DNA from: Marinobacterium iners DSM 11526
GTDB lineage: Bacteria > Pseudomonadota > Gammaproteobacteria > Pseudomonadales > Balneatricaceae
NCBI RefSeq assembly: GCF_900107855.1
Contig: NZ_FNRJ01000014.1
Coordinates: 45,505-109,504, forward strand
DNA length: 64,000 bases
Direction of reading: 5' to 3'
Shown here: one piece after another, positions 13,072 through 22,728 of the stretch
How positions within the stretch are numbered: the first letter of the stretch is position 1
Layout: every line of letters starts with the position of its first letter
Notes under the pieces: generated by a model
Database searches by the model: none
What the model saw: only the letters and a program-made list of their open reading frames with translations
What the model was told of the DNA's origin: nothing
Made by a program: the position numbers and the translations under genes

Positions 13072-14445
13072 TCAGTTATCCCCTTTCAACAAGGCCGCAA
13101 CTACCCTGTCCATTGCGGCACTGCGCGAGCCCTTGACCAGAAGGGTCAGCTGTTCCTGCGGCAGTGCCTGAATATGTGTTATCAGTTGTGTTTGTGTCGC
13201 AAAATGCTCGGCTCCCTGCCGGATCGCCGCATAGGCATTGGCCGCTGCACGCATGGCAGGGCCGGTTACCAGCAGCTGATCAATATCACGCTCGGCTGCA
13301 TAGCGACCCACTTCGGCATGCAGCTGTTTCGATTGCTCGCCCAGCTCTGCCATGTCACCCAGTACCAGCACACGATGCCCTGGCAGCTGGGCCAGCAGAT
13401 CGATGGCTGCCTTTACCGCATCGGCATTGGCGTTGTAGCTGTCATCAATCACCAACGCGCCGCTGTCAAGGCGATGTGGACTGAGACGCCCCGCCACCGA
13501 CCGGCACTGATCCAGTACACCGGCAATTTTTGACAACGGTCTCCCTGCCGCCACCCACGCCGCCGCCGCCGCCGTTGCATTGGCCACGTTGTGGCGCCCC
13601 AGCAACTTCAACGATACCGGCAGCTGTTCTGTACCGTCATCCAGCACAAAACGCCAACTGCCATCCGCATTCATCTCCAGCTTTGAGGCACTGACATCGG
13701 CAGCGCCATTTTCGACGCCAAAGCTGATCATGCGACGTTTCAGACGCTGCAGGCGCTCAATCCAGGCCGAGGCATGGGGCGAGTCCAGATTGACAACCCC
13801 CACGCCACCTTCGGGCAGCCCTTCAAAAATTTCGCCCTTGGCACGCACCACACCCTCAAGGCCGCCAAAGCCTTCCAGATGGGCCCCCATCGCATTATTG
13901 AGTATCGCCACATCAGGGCGGGTCATGGCTGTGGTGCGAGCAATTTCGCCCTGTGCACTGGCTCCCAGTTCGATCACGGCGGCCTCATGCTCGGGTGACA
14001 GCTCCAGCAGCGTCAGCGGGGCGCCGATTTCGTTATTCAGGTTACCCCTGGTTGCCAATACCTTGCCGCTGGTGGCCAATAGCCGTGCCAGCATCTCTTT
14101 CACCGTGGTTTTGCCGCCACTTCCTGTGACGGCAAACACGGGTGCACGGAACAGCGAGCGGTTGTATCCGCCCAGCTGCCCCAATGCCTTTAGGGTGTCG
14201 GTGACAACCAACTGAGGCAGGGTTGTGTTCATCAACTGACTCACAACCACGGCCTCAGCCCCCTTCAACTCGGCAGCACCGACAAAATCGTGACCATCAA
14301 AATTAGGGCCCTTCAATGCCACAAACAGATCACCCGACTGCAACTGCCGGCTATCCGTGACAACCCTTGCGACGGTCCTGTTCTCTCCCTGGAGATGCGC
14401 TCCGAGCACCTGCTTGAGCTCATCCAGTTCGAAGGCGCGCATCAT
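13072..14445 (-). CDS. murF: UDP-MurNAc-tripeptide--D-Ala-D-Ala ligase
   Basis: MurF attaches the D-Ala-D-Ala dipeptide, completing the pentapeptide precursor. The protein has 457 residues. The N-terminal domain holds the substrate-binding stretch [16 protein letters not shown]. The ATP loop is [13 protein letters not shown], followed by [11 protein letters not shown], and [16 protein letters not shown] opens the C-terminal domain. The start overlaps the murE stop by four bases. Confidence 0.97.
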   Translation of the reverse strand: MMRAFELDELKQVLGAHLQGENRTVARVVTDSRQLQSGDLFVALKGPNFDGHDFVGAAELKGAEAVVVSQLMNTTLPQLVVTDTLKALGQLGGYNRSLFRAPVFAVTGSGGKTTVKEMLARLLATSGKVLATRGNLNNEIGAPLTLLELSPEHEAAVIELGASAQGEIARTTAMTRPDVAILNNAMGAHLEGFGGLEGVVRAKGEIFEGLPEGGVGVVNLDSPHASAWIERLQRLKRRMISFGVENGAADVSASKLEMNADGSWRFVLDDGTEQLPVSLKLLGRHNVANATAAAAAWVAAGRPLSKIAGVLDQCRSVAGRLSPHRLDSGALVIDDSYNANADAVKAAIDLLAQLPGHRVLVLGDMAELGEQSKQLHAEVGRYAAERDIDQLLVTGPAMRAAANAYAAIRQGAEHFATQTQLITHIQALPQEQLTLLVKGSRSAAMDRVVAALLKGDN

Positions 14446-15956
14446 ACATCAGCTCCCTGTTTCAATACACGCAAGGCGTGTTCATGATCACTGAATGGGT
14501 GGCGTGTTCCATCTATTTCCTGATAGTTTTCATGCCCTTTTCCGGCAATCAGTACGAGATCACCGGGACCGGCATGACTCACAGCCCAGCGAATGGCAGC
14601 TGCACGATCCTGCTCCACATGCAGGCGCGCAGTCGCAGGCACCCCTGCCATAACCTCACGAATGATCTGCTCGGGTGGTTCACTGCGTGGATTATCACTG
14701 GTCAGCACCAGCCGATCGGCAAGCTTTGCTGCAACAGCGCCCATTTCAGGCCGCTTGCCCCGGTCACGATCACCGCCACAGCCAAATACACACCAGAGAT
14801 GCCCACTGCCAGGCTGGTGCAGGCGCAACGCCTGCAATGCCTGCGCGAGCGCATCCGGGGTATGGGCATAATCAACAACGACCAGCGGTTGCCCTTCGGC
14901 CTGAGGTAAACACTCCATACGTCCGGCCACCGGCCTGACTGCACCAAGGGCTGACGCGATCTGCTCAAGATTGAAACCCATCAGCTGCAGAAGGGTTGCA
15001 CTCAGCAGCAGATTACTGACGTTAAAGCTGCCCAGCAGGGCCGAATGCACTCGCTGATGACCCTGAGGGGTTGTAAGCTCAAACCGGCAGCCGCTGGCAT
15101 CAAACTCCAGCTGACCGGCAGCCACATCAACTCCAGGCTCGACACTGCCGAAACCGAGAACACAAGACGATTCGCTGGCTTGACGATCAAACAAGGTGCG
15201 ACCAAACACATCATCCAGATTGATTGCCTGCAGCGGCGGCGCATAGTCTGCAAACAGACGCGCCTTGGCATCGCCATAGCGAGCCATGTCACCATGATAA
15301 TCAAGATGGTCCCGGGTTAGGTTGGTAAACGCTGCCGCCGTAAAATGCACCCCAGACACACGCTTCTGGTCCAGTGCATGGCTGGACACCTCCATCACCA
15401 CGTACTCGGCACCCTGAAGCCGAAATTGGGCCAGCAATGCCTGCAGCGCGATGGGATCGGGCGTGGTATGGGTTGCCGGCTGCAAATCATCGACAAAACC
15501 GTTGCCAAGGGTGCCGATTACGGCACAGCGATGCCCCAACGACTCGAGTGCCTGTGCCAGATAGCTGCTGCAGGAAGTCTTGCCGTTGGTACCGGTTATG
15601 CCGACCACCTTCAGATGCCGGCTGGGCCGGTCATGAAAGCGGCTCGCCACCTGACCTATCACCTGGTCCAGGTTATCAACCTCCAGCAACGGAACGGAAA
15701 CCTCGGCTCGTTCGGCGCTGTCCAGTACGCCATGCTGTACCATCACCGCAACAGCACCCTGCTTGACCGCATCCGCGATAAAGTCAGCACCGCGATGATT
15801 GATACCTGCACGCGCAAAGAACAGGTCGCCAGGTTTAACCCGACGACTGTCCAGCGCCAGACCACTGACATTCACACTGCGATCAGACGGCAAAGCCGCA
15901 AGCGTTGCACACGCCTGCGGCAGTAATGTGAGCAATGATTGAGAATACTGATTCAT
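14442..15956 (-). CDS. murE: UDP-MurNAc-L-Ala-D-Glu--meso-diaminopimelate ligase
   Basis: MurE adds the third stem-peptide residue. The protein has 504 residues. The ATP loop is GITGTNGKTSCSSYL and the lysine region HALDQKRVSGV is present. The selectivity motif DNPR (in LTSDNPRSEPP) indicates meso-diaminopimelate rather than lysine, as expected in a Gram-negative cell. It overlaps both ftsI (upstream) and murF (downstream) by four bases, so the block is almost certainly translated from one message. Confidence 0.98.
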   Translation of the reverse strand: MNQYSQSLLTLLPQACATLAALPSDRSVNVSGLALDSRRVKPGDLFFARAGINHRGADFIADAVKQGAVAVMVQHGVLDSAERAEVSVPLLEVDNLDQVIGQVASRFHDRPSRHLKVVGITGTNGKTSCSSYLAQALESLGHRCAVIGTLGNGFVDDLQPATHTTPDPIALQALLAQFRLQGAEYVVMEVSSHALDQKRVSGVHFTAAAFTNLTRDHLDYHGDMARYGDAKARLFADYAPPLQAINLDDVFGRTLFDRQASESSCVLGFGSVEPGVDVAAGQLEFDASGCRFELTTPQGHQRVHSALLGSFNVSNLLLSATLLQLMGFNLEQIASALGAVRPVAGRMECLPQAEGQPLVVVDYAHTPDALAQALQALRLHQPGSGHLWCVFGCGGDRDRGKRPEMGAVAAKLADRLVLTSDNPRSEPPEQIIREVMAGVPATARLHVEQDRAAAIRWAVSHAGPGDLVLIAGKGHENYQEIDGTRHPFSDHEHALRVLKQGADV

Positions 15957-17671
15957 TGCATCGCCACATGAGTTGATGGAGGTTCAGGCCATTTATCTGG
16001 CGGCACATTCAAAAGCCGCAGAGAGCCGGCTGCGATACGCGAAAATATTGGTGCCGCTACTAACCCGCCGTAATATTCCTGCCCTTTTGGGTTGTCGACC
16101 ATCACCGCGATAACCAGACGCGGGTTGGTCAGAGGTGCAACCCCTGCAAACACCGACACATACTTGTCTTCGGCATAACCGCCGCCGCTCGCCTTGTGAA
16201 CCGTTCCGGTCTTGCCACCGACACGATAGCCTTCAACCGCTGCCCGTCGGCCCGTACCTTTTGCACTTATGACGGTTTCAAGCATATCCAGCACCTGAGG
16301 CCCCACACCCGGCGGCAAAACCCGGGTGCCAGCGGGTGTCTGAGTCTGTTTCAGCAGCGTTGCCGGTCGCATGATGCCGTCGGCCGCTAATGGAACATAC
16401 GCCTGTGCCAGCTGCAAAAGCGTGGTGGAAAGACCATAGCCATAGGACATGGTTGCACGTTCAACACGCTGACGCTCCGCCAGGAACGGCAACACTCCGG
16501 TACGTTCACCGGGAAAGCCTGTGCCGGTATCTCGGCCAAGGCCCACATTGTGCAGCAGGTTGCGAACGGTATCATGCGGCATTTCGAGTGCGAGTCTGGT
16601 CACTCCCACGTTGCTCGATTTGGTGATGATCCCGGTAAGATCCAGCTTGCCGTAGTTGCGATGATCCTTGATGCTGGCGCCACCCACTCGAATGTATCCG
16701 GGTGAAGTATCGATGATGGAATCACGCGTATACTGGCCACTCATCATGGCTGCTGCCACAGTCAAGGGCTTCATGGTGGAGCCCGGTTCAAACAGGTCCG
16801 TCAGTGCCCGGTTACGCAACGCATCCGTCTTGAGTTCCGAACGGTCATTGGGGTTGTAGGATGGCTGATTCACAAGCGCCAGAACTTCTCCGGTCTTAAC
16901 ATCCAGTACCACGGCAGAGCCGGCATCAGCACGATGCGACTCCACCGCTGCCTTAAGCTCGCGGTAGGCCATGTACTGCAGGCGCAGATCAATACTCAAC
17001 TGCAGATCGCTTCCAGCATCGGCATCCTGCAGTGAGCGGATATGCTTGATGGTACGCCCCACACGGTCTTTGAGCACCAGCTTGCGCCCAGGCTCGCCCC
17101 TCAGGCTGTGGTTATAAGCCAGCTCAAGCCCCTCCTGACCTTCACCATCCACGTTGGTAAAACCGATCAGGTGGGTTGCCACCTCTCCTGCCGGGTAGTA
17201 GCGCTTGTATTCACGGTCTGCATGCACACCCGGAATACCCAGTGCCTCAACGGCCTCTGCCAGCTCGGGCGTTACCTGTCGTTTCAGATAGAGAAAGCGG
17301 CGCTCGGGGTTTGCTGTCAGCACCGACTTGAGTTCGTGCGGCTTCATATCAAGCAACTGGGCCAAACGGGTCAGTCCGCCGTGCTGCAGGTCGGTTCGCA
17401 ACGGGTCTGCCCAGATGGTTGCAACCGGTGCACTCACCGCCAACGGTTCACCGTTGCGATCCGTAATCAGCCCACGATGAGCCGGAATCAACATGGTTCG
17501 CAGCGTTCGAGCATCGCCCTGACTGCGCAGAAAGGCTTGATCATCACCGTAGAGTGACAACAGTTTTGAAGTAATACCCGCCACGATCAGTGCCAGCAAA
17601 AACACAACCAGCCAGATCCGCCAGCTTCTGGCTGCATGGGTCTGTATGATCGGGTCTTCACTTTTGCTCAT
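15953..17671 (-). CDS. ftsI: Septal peptidoglycan transpeptidase FtsI (PBP3)
   Basis: FtsI is the class B penicillin-binding protein that cross-links septal peptidoglycan together with FtsW. I chose the ATG at 17669-17671 (MSKSEDPIIQTHAARSW), which gives 572 residues; 17 further upstream codons lie inside ftsL. One N-terminal membrane helix (about residues 18-38) precedes the PBP dimer domain. The transpeptidase motifs are STMK (298-301, active-site Ser298), SSN (352-354) and KTGT (487-490). The start overlaps the end of ftsL by 14 nt. Confidence 0.97.
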   Translation of the reverse strand: MSKSEDPIIQTHAARSWRIWLVVFLLALIVAGITSKLLSLYGDDQAFLRSQGDARTLRTMLIPAHRGLITDRNGEPLAVSAPVATIWADPLRTDLQHGGLTRLAQLLDMKPHELKSVLTANPERRFLYLKRQVTPELAEAVEALGIPGVHADREYKRYYPAGEVATHLIGFTNVDGEGQEGLELAYNHSLRGEPGRKLVLKDRVGRTIKHIRSLQDADAGSDLQLSIDLRLQYMAYRELKAAVESHRADAGSAVVLDVKTGEVLALVNQPSYNPNDRSELKTDALRNRALTDLFEPGSTMKPLTVAAAMMSGQYTRDSIIDTSPGYIRVGGASIKDHRNYGKLDLTGIITKSSNVGVTRLALEMPHDTVRNLLHNVGLGRDTGTGFPGERTGVLPFLAERQRVERATMSYGYGLSTTLLQLAQAYVPLAADGIMRPATLLKQTQTPAGTRVLPPGVGPQVLDMLETVISAKGTGRRAAVEGYRVGGKTGTVHKASGGGYAEDKYVSVFAGVAPLTNPRLVIAVMVDNPKGQEYYGGLVAAPIFSRIAAGSLRLLNVPPDKWPEPPSTHVAMQ

Positions 17672-18071
17672 GACGTATGATCTCGATTGCTTCTGTTTCC
17701 GGCACGACCATATCCATTTCACTGGCCGCCAGCGACTCTATCCGATGGTGCGAGGACCATACACTCTGCTCCAGCAGGTACTGCCCCCACTCCACCTGTA
17801 ACTCGTCCCATTGCTGCACCAGAATCTGGTGCTGGTTAAACAGACGGCGGTATTCATAGGCCGAAAAAATGACCGCCATCGCACTGATCATCACCGCCAA
17901 GGTCAGCCCCGTCACCAGCAACGCCGGCACCAGCAACTCACCTCCGCTTACCATTCGCTGCTCAGGTTCCCCTTTTGCGCGCTGCGGCAACAGCCTGCGC
18001 CGCGCAGACCCAAGCCACTCCTGCCAGAACTCGGCCGTCAACCAGACGGGTGTGCCAAAACCAAGCTTCAT
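17658..18071 (-). CDS. ftsL: Cell division protein FtsL
   Basis: FtsL is a small bitopic protein that forms the FtsQLB complex and activates FtsWI. The protein has 137 residues, slightly longer than the E. coli protein (121) because of a longer cytoplasmic tail. A single helix around LLVPALLVTGLTLAVMISAM is followed by a coiled-coil stretch and the conserved-type segment LLEQSVWSSHHRIESLA. The ATG overlaps the rsmH stop (ATGA), which supports this start over the internal methionine in MVSGGE. Confidence 0.9.
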   Translation of the reverse strand: MKLGFGTPVWLTAEFWQEWLGSARRRLLPQRAKGEPEQRMVSGGELLVPALLVTGLTLAVMISAMAVIFSAYEYRRLFNQHQILVQQWDELQVEWGQYLLEQSVWSSHHRIESLAASEMDMVVPETEAIEIIRHEQK

Positions 18072-19006
18072 GCCAGTTTGATGGCGGCACGCATTACAGC
18101 ACTGCGTGCCCTGGGGTTCTGGTTCAACTCATCCTTACCTGCCTTTACAGCCTTCCCTGCCGATTTAAGGCGTCGTTTCATCATCGCATCGGTCACCGGC
18201 ACACCTGGCGGCAAGTGCTCATCCCCTTTAACGTGACGACGAATGAAGCGCTTCACAATCCGGTCTTCCAGCGAGTGAAAGCTGATCACGACCAGCTTGC
18301 CCCCTGGAGCCAACACCTCAAGCGCCTGATCCAGGCACTGTTCCACATCATCCAGTTCACGGTTAATGTGGATGCGAATGCCCTGAAAGGCACGCGTCGC
18401 AGGATTTTTGCCTTTTTCCCAGCGAGGGTTGGCTTCTGCAATGATTTTTGACAGCCGTGCCGTTGTGGTAATGGGAGCCTGCTCTCGTTCAGCCACGATT
18501 GCGCGCGCCATACGCCTTGAAAAACGCTCTTCGCCGTAGCGATACATCACATCCGCGATTTCCTGCTCATCAGCACGATTGATCCAGTCTGCGGCACTCT
18601 CACCGCTACTGATATCCATGCGCATATCAAGCGGACCGTCGTTGACGAAGCTAAAACCTCGCTCAGGATCATCCAGCTGAGGCGAACTGACCCCCAAATC
18701 CAGCAGCACGCCAGTGACCTGCCCCATCAAGCCACGCTGCTCAACAAAGGACTGGAGCTGTGCAAAAGAACCATGTTCGATACTGAATCGAGGCTCACCG
18801 GCAAAGCGCTCAGCGGCAAAGCTGATTGCTTCGGGGTCCTTGTCGATGGCCATGAGACGACCGCCTGCAGAAAGCTCTGCAAGGATACGCGCACTGTGAC
18901 CGCCACGGCCGAAGGTGCCGTCGATGTAGAAGCCTTCCGGATCTGTTACCAGCTCCTTGACCGCCTCTTCCAACAGAACTGTGGTATGGCTGAATGTCTG
19001 ACTCAT
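18068..19006 (-). CDS. rsmH: 16S rRNA m4C1402 methyltransferase RsmH
   Basis: RsmH (MraW) methylates N4 of C1402 in 16S rRNA using S-adenosylmethionine. The protein has 312 residues. The SAM-binding loop is YIDGTFGRGGHSARIL; other family marks are LLDLGVSSPQLDDPERGFSF, GPLDMRMD and VISFHSLEDRIVKRF. It lies between mraZ and ftsL, the usual place. The start is an ATG 24 nt after the mraZ stop. Confidence 0.97.
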   Translation of the reverse strand: MSQTFSHTTVLLEEAVKELVTDPEGFYIDGTFGRGGHSARILAELSAGGRLMAIDKDPEAISFAAERFAGEPRFSIEHGSFAQLQSFVEQRGLMGQVTGVLLDLGVSSPQLDDPERGFSFVNDGPLDMRMDISSGESAADWINRADEQEIADVMYRYGEERFSRRMARAIVAEREQAPITTTARLSKIIAEANPRWEKGKNPATRAFQGIRIHINRELDDVEQCLDQALEVLAPGGKLVVISFHSLEDRIVKRFIRRHVKGDEHLPPGVPVTDAMMKRRLKSAGKAVKAGKDELNQNPRARSAVMRAAIKLA

Positions 19007-19030
19007 GCTGCCCCGTTACCTGGGAGTGCG

Positions 19031-19483
19031 TTAAAGTGACAGTGACTGCAGTTCCTGGGGGATCTCTTCATCCTCATCAGCCTGCAAATATTCGTCACGC
19101 GTACTGTTCCAGAGCTCTTCACTCCAGATCTCAAACTTGTTGCCCTGCCCCAACAGCACAATCTTCTTGTCCAGCTGCGCATACTCTCGCAGCGGTGCCG
19201 GCAGCAACATGCGCCCATTAGCATCCAACTCCAGATCGGTCGCATGACCGGTCAACAGACGCTGAATGCGACGCACCGCCTTGTTAAAACTCGGCAGCGC
19301 ATCAATGCGGGCCTGAATTTCGTCCCACTCGGGCTGAGGATAAAGCAGCAGGCATTTGTCTTCGGTATCAATCGTCACCACCATACGGCCGTCACAATGG
19401 CTGTGTACCGACTCGCGATAGCGTGCCGGAAGCGCCATTCGGCCCTTGGCATCGAGATTGATCGGATTGACTCCGCGGAACAT
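19031..19483 (-). CDS. mraZ: Transcriptional regulator MraZ
   Basis: MraZ is a double AbrB-like (SpoVT) DNA-binding protein that represses its own operon in E. coli. The protein has 150 residues from the ATG at 19481-19483, which gives the family start MFRGVNPINLDAKGR. Two repeats each carry the typical strand DAKGRMALPARYRE and DANGRMLLPAPLRE. A GTG three codons upstream (19490-19492) has a better-spaced Shine-Dalgarno (GGGGAAAG), so the protein may begin there and be 153 residues long. It is the first gene of the dcw operon and is preceded by phased repeats that fit its own operator. Confidence 0.93.
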   Translation of the reverse strand: MFRGVNPINLDAKGRMALPARYRESVHSHCDGRMVVTIDTEDKCLLLYPQPEWDEIQARIDALPSFNKAVRRIQRLLTGHATDLELDANGRMLLPAPLREYAQLDKKIVLLGQGNKFEIWSEELWNSTRDEYLQADEDEEIPQELQSLSL

Positions 19484-19510
19484 GACGCCCACTGTCTTTC
19501 CCCAAATAGC

Positions 19511-19535
19511 CCACTTTTAACCACTTTTTCCCACT
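19511..19535 (-). promoter_or_regulatory. MraZ operator: three AGTGG boxes at exact 10-bp period
   Basis: On the minus strand AGTGG occurs three times with starts exactly 10 bp apart (19531-19535, 19521-19525, 19511-19515), separated by A/T-rich spacers. Known MraZ operators are also short phased TGGG or AAAGTG repeats in the mraZ leader. The boxes lie directly downstream of the -10 element, where a bound oligomer would block initiation. Assignment to MraZ is an inference. Confidence 0.7.
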
Positions 19536-19542
19536 ACGCGAC

Positions 19543-19571
19543 ACTATAGGTAGTAAGCACAGTAGATGCAA
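19543..19571 (-). promoter_or_regulatory. sigma70-type promoter of the dcw operon
   Basis: On the minus strand TTGCAT (19566-19571) and TATAGT (19543-19548) are separated by exactly 17 nt. Initiation would fall near 19536, next to the MraZ boxes. Confidence 0.65.
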
Positions 19572-19793
19572 GGTCGAAAACAAGTGAAAAGGGTGTGGTT
19601 ATCAGATGAGATCGAGGCCACGTCCTGCCTGACCGAAAATAGCTACAGCCCATGCAGCATGCGACCTGCACAGGAAGCTGATAGGAAACATGAGGTTGCA
19701 GGTGTAAAAGTGGGACGGGCGTCAAAGCGTTGGTGGGAGAGACGACAGCTATTGATCTCAAGCCACGAGAGATTCGCGGCCCAAGAGCAAGGT

Positions 19794-21326
19794 TCAGTGC
19801 ATCACAACCTTGTTTCTGCCATTGCTTTTGGCCGCGTACAGGTTGCTGTCTGCACGACCAAACAGGGATTCGGCTGTATCGTCAGACACGACCTCTGCCA
19901 CACCGATTGAGATCGTGATGTGTACCGGGCGACTCTGGAAATTGAACGGGCTTTGCTCAACAGCCTTGCGCACCTTCTCGGCCGCTTGACGGGCGGACTC
20001 CCCACCGGTCGACGGCATCAAAATGACAAACTCTTCGCCGCCAAAGCGAGCAATAAAATCAACCCCGCGCAAACTGCTGCGCAGCACTTTGGCCATCAGC
20101 CGCAGCACCTTGTCGCCCGCCAGGTGACCATACTGGTCGTTAATGCGTTTGAAAAAGTCGATATCAGCAACACAAAGAGCGAAAGGTGTGCCGTAGCGCT
20201 GATAGCGCGCAATTTCATTCGCAAGTTGCTGGTCATAGGCAAACCGATTCGCCAATCCCGTGAGCGGATCGGTACGCGACTTCATATGCGCTTCTTCCGC
20301 ACTTCTGCGGAACCCGGCAGCCTTCGACTCCATCTCCTCAAGGCGACTCAACAGGATCTTCCGCTCCCGCTGCAGTTCGGCGACATGCTGATTTTCCGCT
20401 TTCTTGTGTGTATCAACCGCTTTGATCAAGCTTGCCAGCTGAGTACTGACAGCCGTTTTCAACTCATTGATGTCACTGGTCTGTTTGACCGCTTGACTGA
20501 TTTTATGAACATCATGGCGCACCGTCTGGTCCAGCAGATTATTGCGCTTAAGCTGTACCACATCAGCCGTTTCTGCCCTGTCCAGAAAGCTGCGCAGATA
20601 GGCAAGCTGTTCATTCAACCCCACAAGATAGGCCTGAATATCCTCCCCTGTACTACCTCCGCAGGTCCGCGCCAAGGCGGAAACTTCCTCAAGACAGCGT
20701 TCCAGCTCTTCCGGACCAGGGCCCGCCTCCAGGCGACTGATCAATTCGTGGGTACGTGCTCGATGCTGGACAGGTACATTGAACAGCTGAATCAGCTCAA
20801 GCAATCGCTGAGCCATACGCTTGCTGATCACATCGTTTAGTTGCGCCAAATCATCAGTGCTTACAGCACCAACGTCAGAACGACTAATCTGTCGCTGGAA
20901 GGTCAAAAGCGTATCAATCAGCCCCGGCAACTGCCGCATGTTGTTAGCCACACCGGCAAGCTTTTGCCTGACTTCAACCACCCCCCCTTCCTCGCTTTCA
21001 GCCGTACCCTGCAACAACAGCCCCCACTCATCGATGCGTTTGATCAGCTGCCTGGCCTGCTGCGCCCGTGTTTCATCCAGCAGACGGACATGTTTTTCGG
21101 TTTTGCGCAGCAACTCTGGCACTTTATCCAGCTTGCCAGTCTGCAACTCAGTCACCAGCGATGCCAACAACTGGTCAAGCTCAGCCGATTCGCCATGCGC
21201 CGCCAAGTCAAGTTGAACGGCCAGGCTGCGAAGACAGTCAGCCGCCTGTGAGCGCTGCTGCTCATGCTGCTCCACCTCAAGTGCCAGCGCTCTGTATTTA
21301 CCACGCCAGTCAACCTTGTCTGTCAT
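19794..21326 (-). CDS. Diguanylate cyclase with long coiled-coil N-terminus
   Basis: The C-terminal domain (about residues 345-510) is a GGDEF cyclase that makes cyclic di-GMP from GTP. The active site reads GGEEF at residues 429-433, and an RGVD inhibitory-site motif sits five residues before it, so product inhibition is likely. The N-terminal 340 residues are charged and mostly helical, with no membrane segment and no recognisable sensor domain. A linker predicted to form coiled coils just before the cyclase suggests dimerisation-driven activation. It lies upstream of mraZ on the same strand but 310 nt away and behind the mraZ promoter, so co-transcription is not required. The signal it senses is unknown. 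Confidence 0.9.
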   Translation of the reverse strand: MTDKVDWRGKYRALALEVEQHEQQRSQAADCLRSLAVQLDLAAHGESAELDQLLASLVTELQTGKLDKVPELLRKTEKHVRLLDETRAQQARQLIKRIDEWGLLLQGTAESEEGGVVEVRQKLAGVANNMRQLPGLIDTLLTFQRQISRSDVGAVSTDDLAQLNDVISKRMAQRLLELIQLFNVPVQHRARTHELISRLEAGPGPEELERCLEEVSALARTCGGSTGEDIQAYLVGLNEQLAYLRSFLDRAETADVVQLKRNNLLDQTVRHDVHKISQAVKQTSDINELKTAVSTQLASLIKAVDTHKKAENQHVAELQRERKILLSRLEEMESKAAGFRRSAEEAHMKSRTDPLTGLANRFAYDQQLANEIARYQRYGTPFALCVADIDFFKRINDQYGHLAGDKVLRLMAKVLRSSLRGVDFIARFGGEEFVILMPSTGGESARQAAEKVRKAVEQSPFNFQSRPVHITISIGVAEVVSDDTAESLFGRADSNLYAAKSNGRNKVVMH

Positions 21327-21712
21327 CGTAAAATCTCCATTTTATCTGAGGCAGAACGGTTCAATTCAGATACTCGCAAAACGATACACAACCGGAAACC
21401 GGAACACCCTATTTGACCGCATAAATATCATGACATCAAATTGCGACAACGGCTGCAGCAGCAACATTAAACCGTTGTGGACACGATTCATTCAATTTGC
21501 GGAGCGTTCGCCAAAATCGCGACAGGAGCGCACACAGCCCTGTGATTACGCCATTTATCTGTTCGAAACACTTGAAACACTCCTCAACCCCATACCCCGA
21601 CTACAGTAACGCCTTTTGAGCAGCGACTTTTTAACACCAGGAGCAGTATGAAATGGATGCTCGCGACGCGTCCAATGTTACAATAATTACCAGTCCGTTA
21701 CTGGTGTGATCC
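21327..21712. other. intergenic region between divergent GGDEF gene and sua5
   Basis: These 386 nt should hold the promoters of both divergent genes, but I see no convincing -35/-10 pair. At 21648-21686 there is a 12-codon frame (starting MKWML) with a well-placed AGGAG. It ends 26 nt before the sua5 start and could be a leader peptide or chance. Confidence 0.4.
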
Positions 21713-22684
21713 ATGAAGACAGAAAGACTCAGCGCTCAAAACCCCGACCACCTGCAACGTGCCGGCGAACTGTTGCTGGCTGGCGAGCTGGTCGCCGTGC
21801 CGACAGAGACGGTATACGGGCTGGCTGCCGATGCCTCAAACCCCGAGGCGGTAGCAAAGATTTTTGCCGCGAAACGGCGCCCGACCAACCATCCGCTTAT
21901 TACGCACATCGCCTCACTTGATCAGCTGCCACGCTGGGTCAAAACCGTGCCTGACTGGGTCGCCCCTCTGGCAGCAGCGTTTTGGCCTGGCCCACTGACA
22001 CTGATTTTTGATCGCCATCCGGATGTCTCAGATGTCATTACCGGCGGCCTGCCAACGATCGGAGTGCGTATGCCCGATCACCCGGTGCTGCTGTCATTAC
22101 TGCAACGCTTCGATATTGCTGTCGCCGCTCCGTCGGCCAACCCGTACCAGAAACTCAGTCCCACCAGTGCGGAACAGGTACTGGCCAGCATGGACGGGAT
22201 GATTGCAGCCGTGCTTGACGGCGGTCCCTGCGGTGTCGGCACGGAATCGACCATTTTGCGTGTGGATGAACACAGTGCAGAAATTCTGCGAAGCGGCCCC
22301 ATCTCAGCAGAGATGCTCCAGCCCTATCTGCAGGTACCGGTGCGCACTCCGAGCAGCCATGAGCACGCTGTCTCCGGCAACAAGAAAATTCACTATCAAC
22401 CCAATGCCCGCATCACGCTCTGTAAGACTGACGAGATAACGGCCCTGGCTGCATCAGCAGCCCCGCACTCAGGTGCGCTGGTGTATTCAACAGCACTGAG
22501 ATCACTGCCTTGCAAGCACCTGAAGGTGATGCCGGCTGATCATCAAGGCTATCGTCAGGCACTGTATGCCGCCCTGTACGAAGCCGATTGTGACGGTGTA
22601 ACCCAGCTATGGGTCGAAGCACCACCCAAAGATCCCGCCTGGGCTGATATATGGGACCGTCTGAGTCGCGCCGCTGCCAACTGA
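21713..22684 (+). CDS. sua5: L-threonylcarbamoyladenylate synthase, Sua5 type
   Basis: The enzyme makes threonylcarbamoyl-AMP from threonine, bicarbonate and ATP, the first step of the t6A37 modification in ANN-decoding tRNAs. The protein has 323 residues. The YrdC domain fills roughly residues 10-200, with VPTETVYGLAADA, the KRRPTNHPL substrate motif and APSANPYQKLSPTSAEQV. A second smaller domain (about 235-320) identifies it as the two-domain Sua5 form, not the short TsaC form of E. coli. The TsaB/TsaD/TsaE partners are not in this window. Confidence 0.93.
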   Translation: MKTERLSAQNPDHLQRAGELLLAGELVAVPTETVYGLAADASNPEAVAKIFAAKRRPTNHPLITHIASLDQLPRWVKTVPDWVAPLAAAFWPGPLTLIFDRHPDVSDVITGGLPTIGVRMPDHPVLLSLLQRFDIAVAAPSANPYQKLSPTSAEQVLASMDGMIAAVLDGGPCGVGTESTILRVDEHSAEILRSGPISAEMLQPYLQVPVRTPSSHEHAVSGNKKIHYQPNARITLCKTDEITALAASAAPHSGALVYSTALRSLPCKHLKVMPADHQGYRQALYAALYEADCDGVTQLWVEAPPKDPAWADIWDRLSRAAAN

Positions 22685-22728
22685 CTGGTGCGAACTGCTG
22701 CTTGAGCTGGATAGAGCGGGATCAGTGA

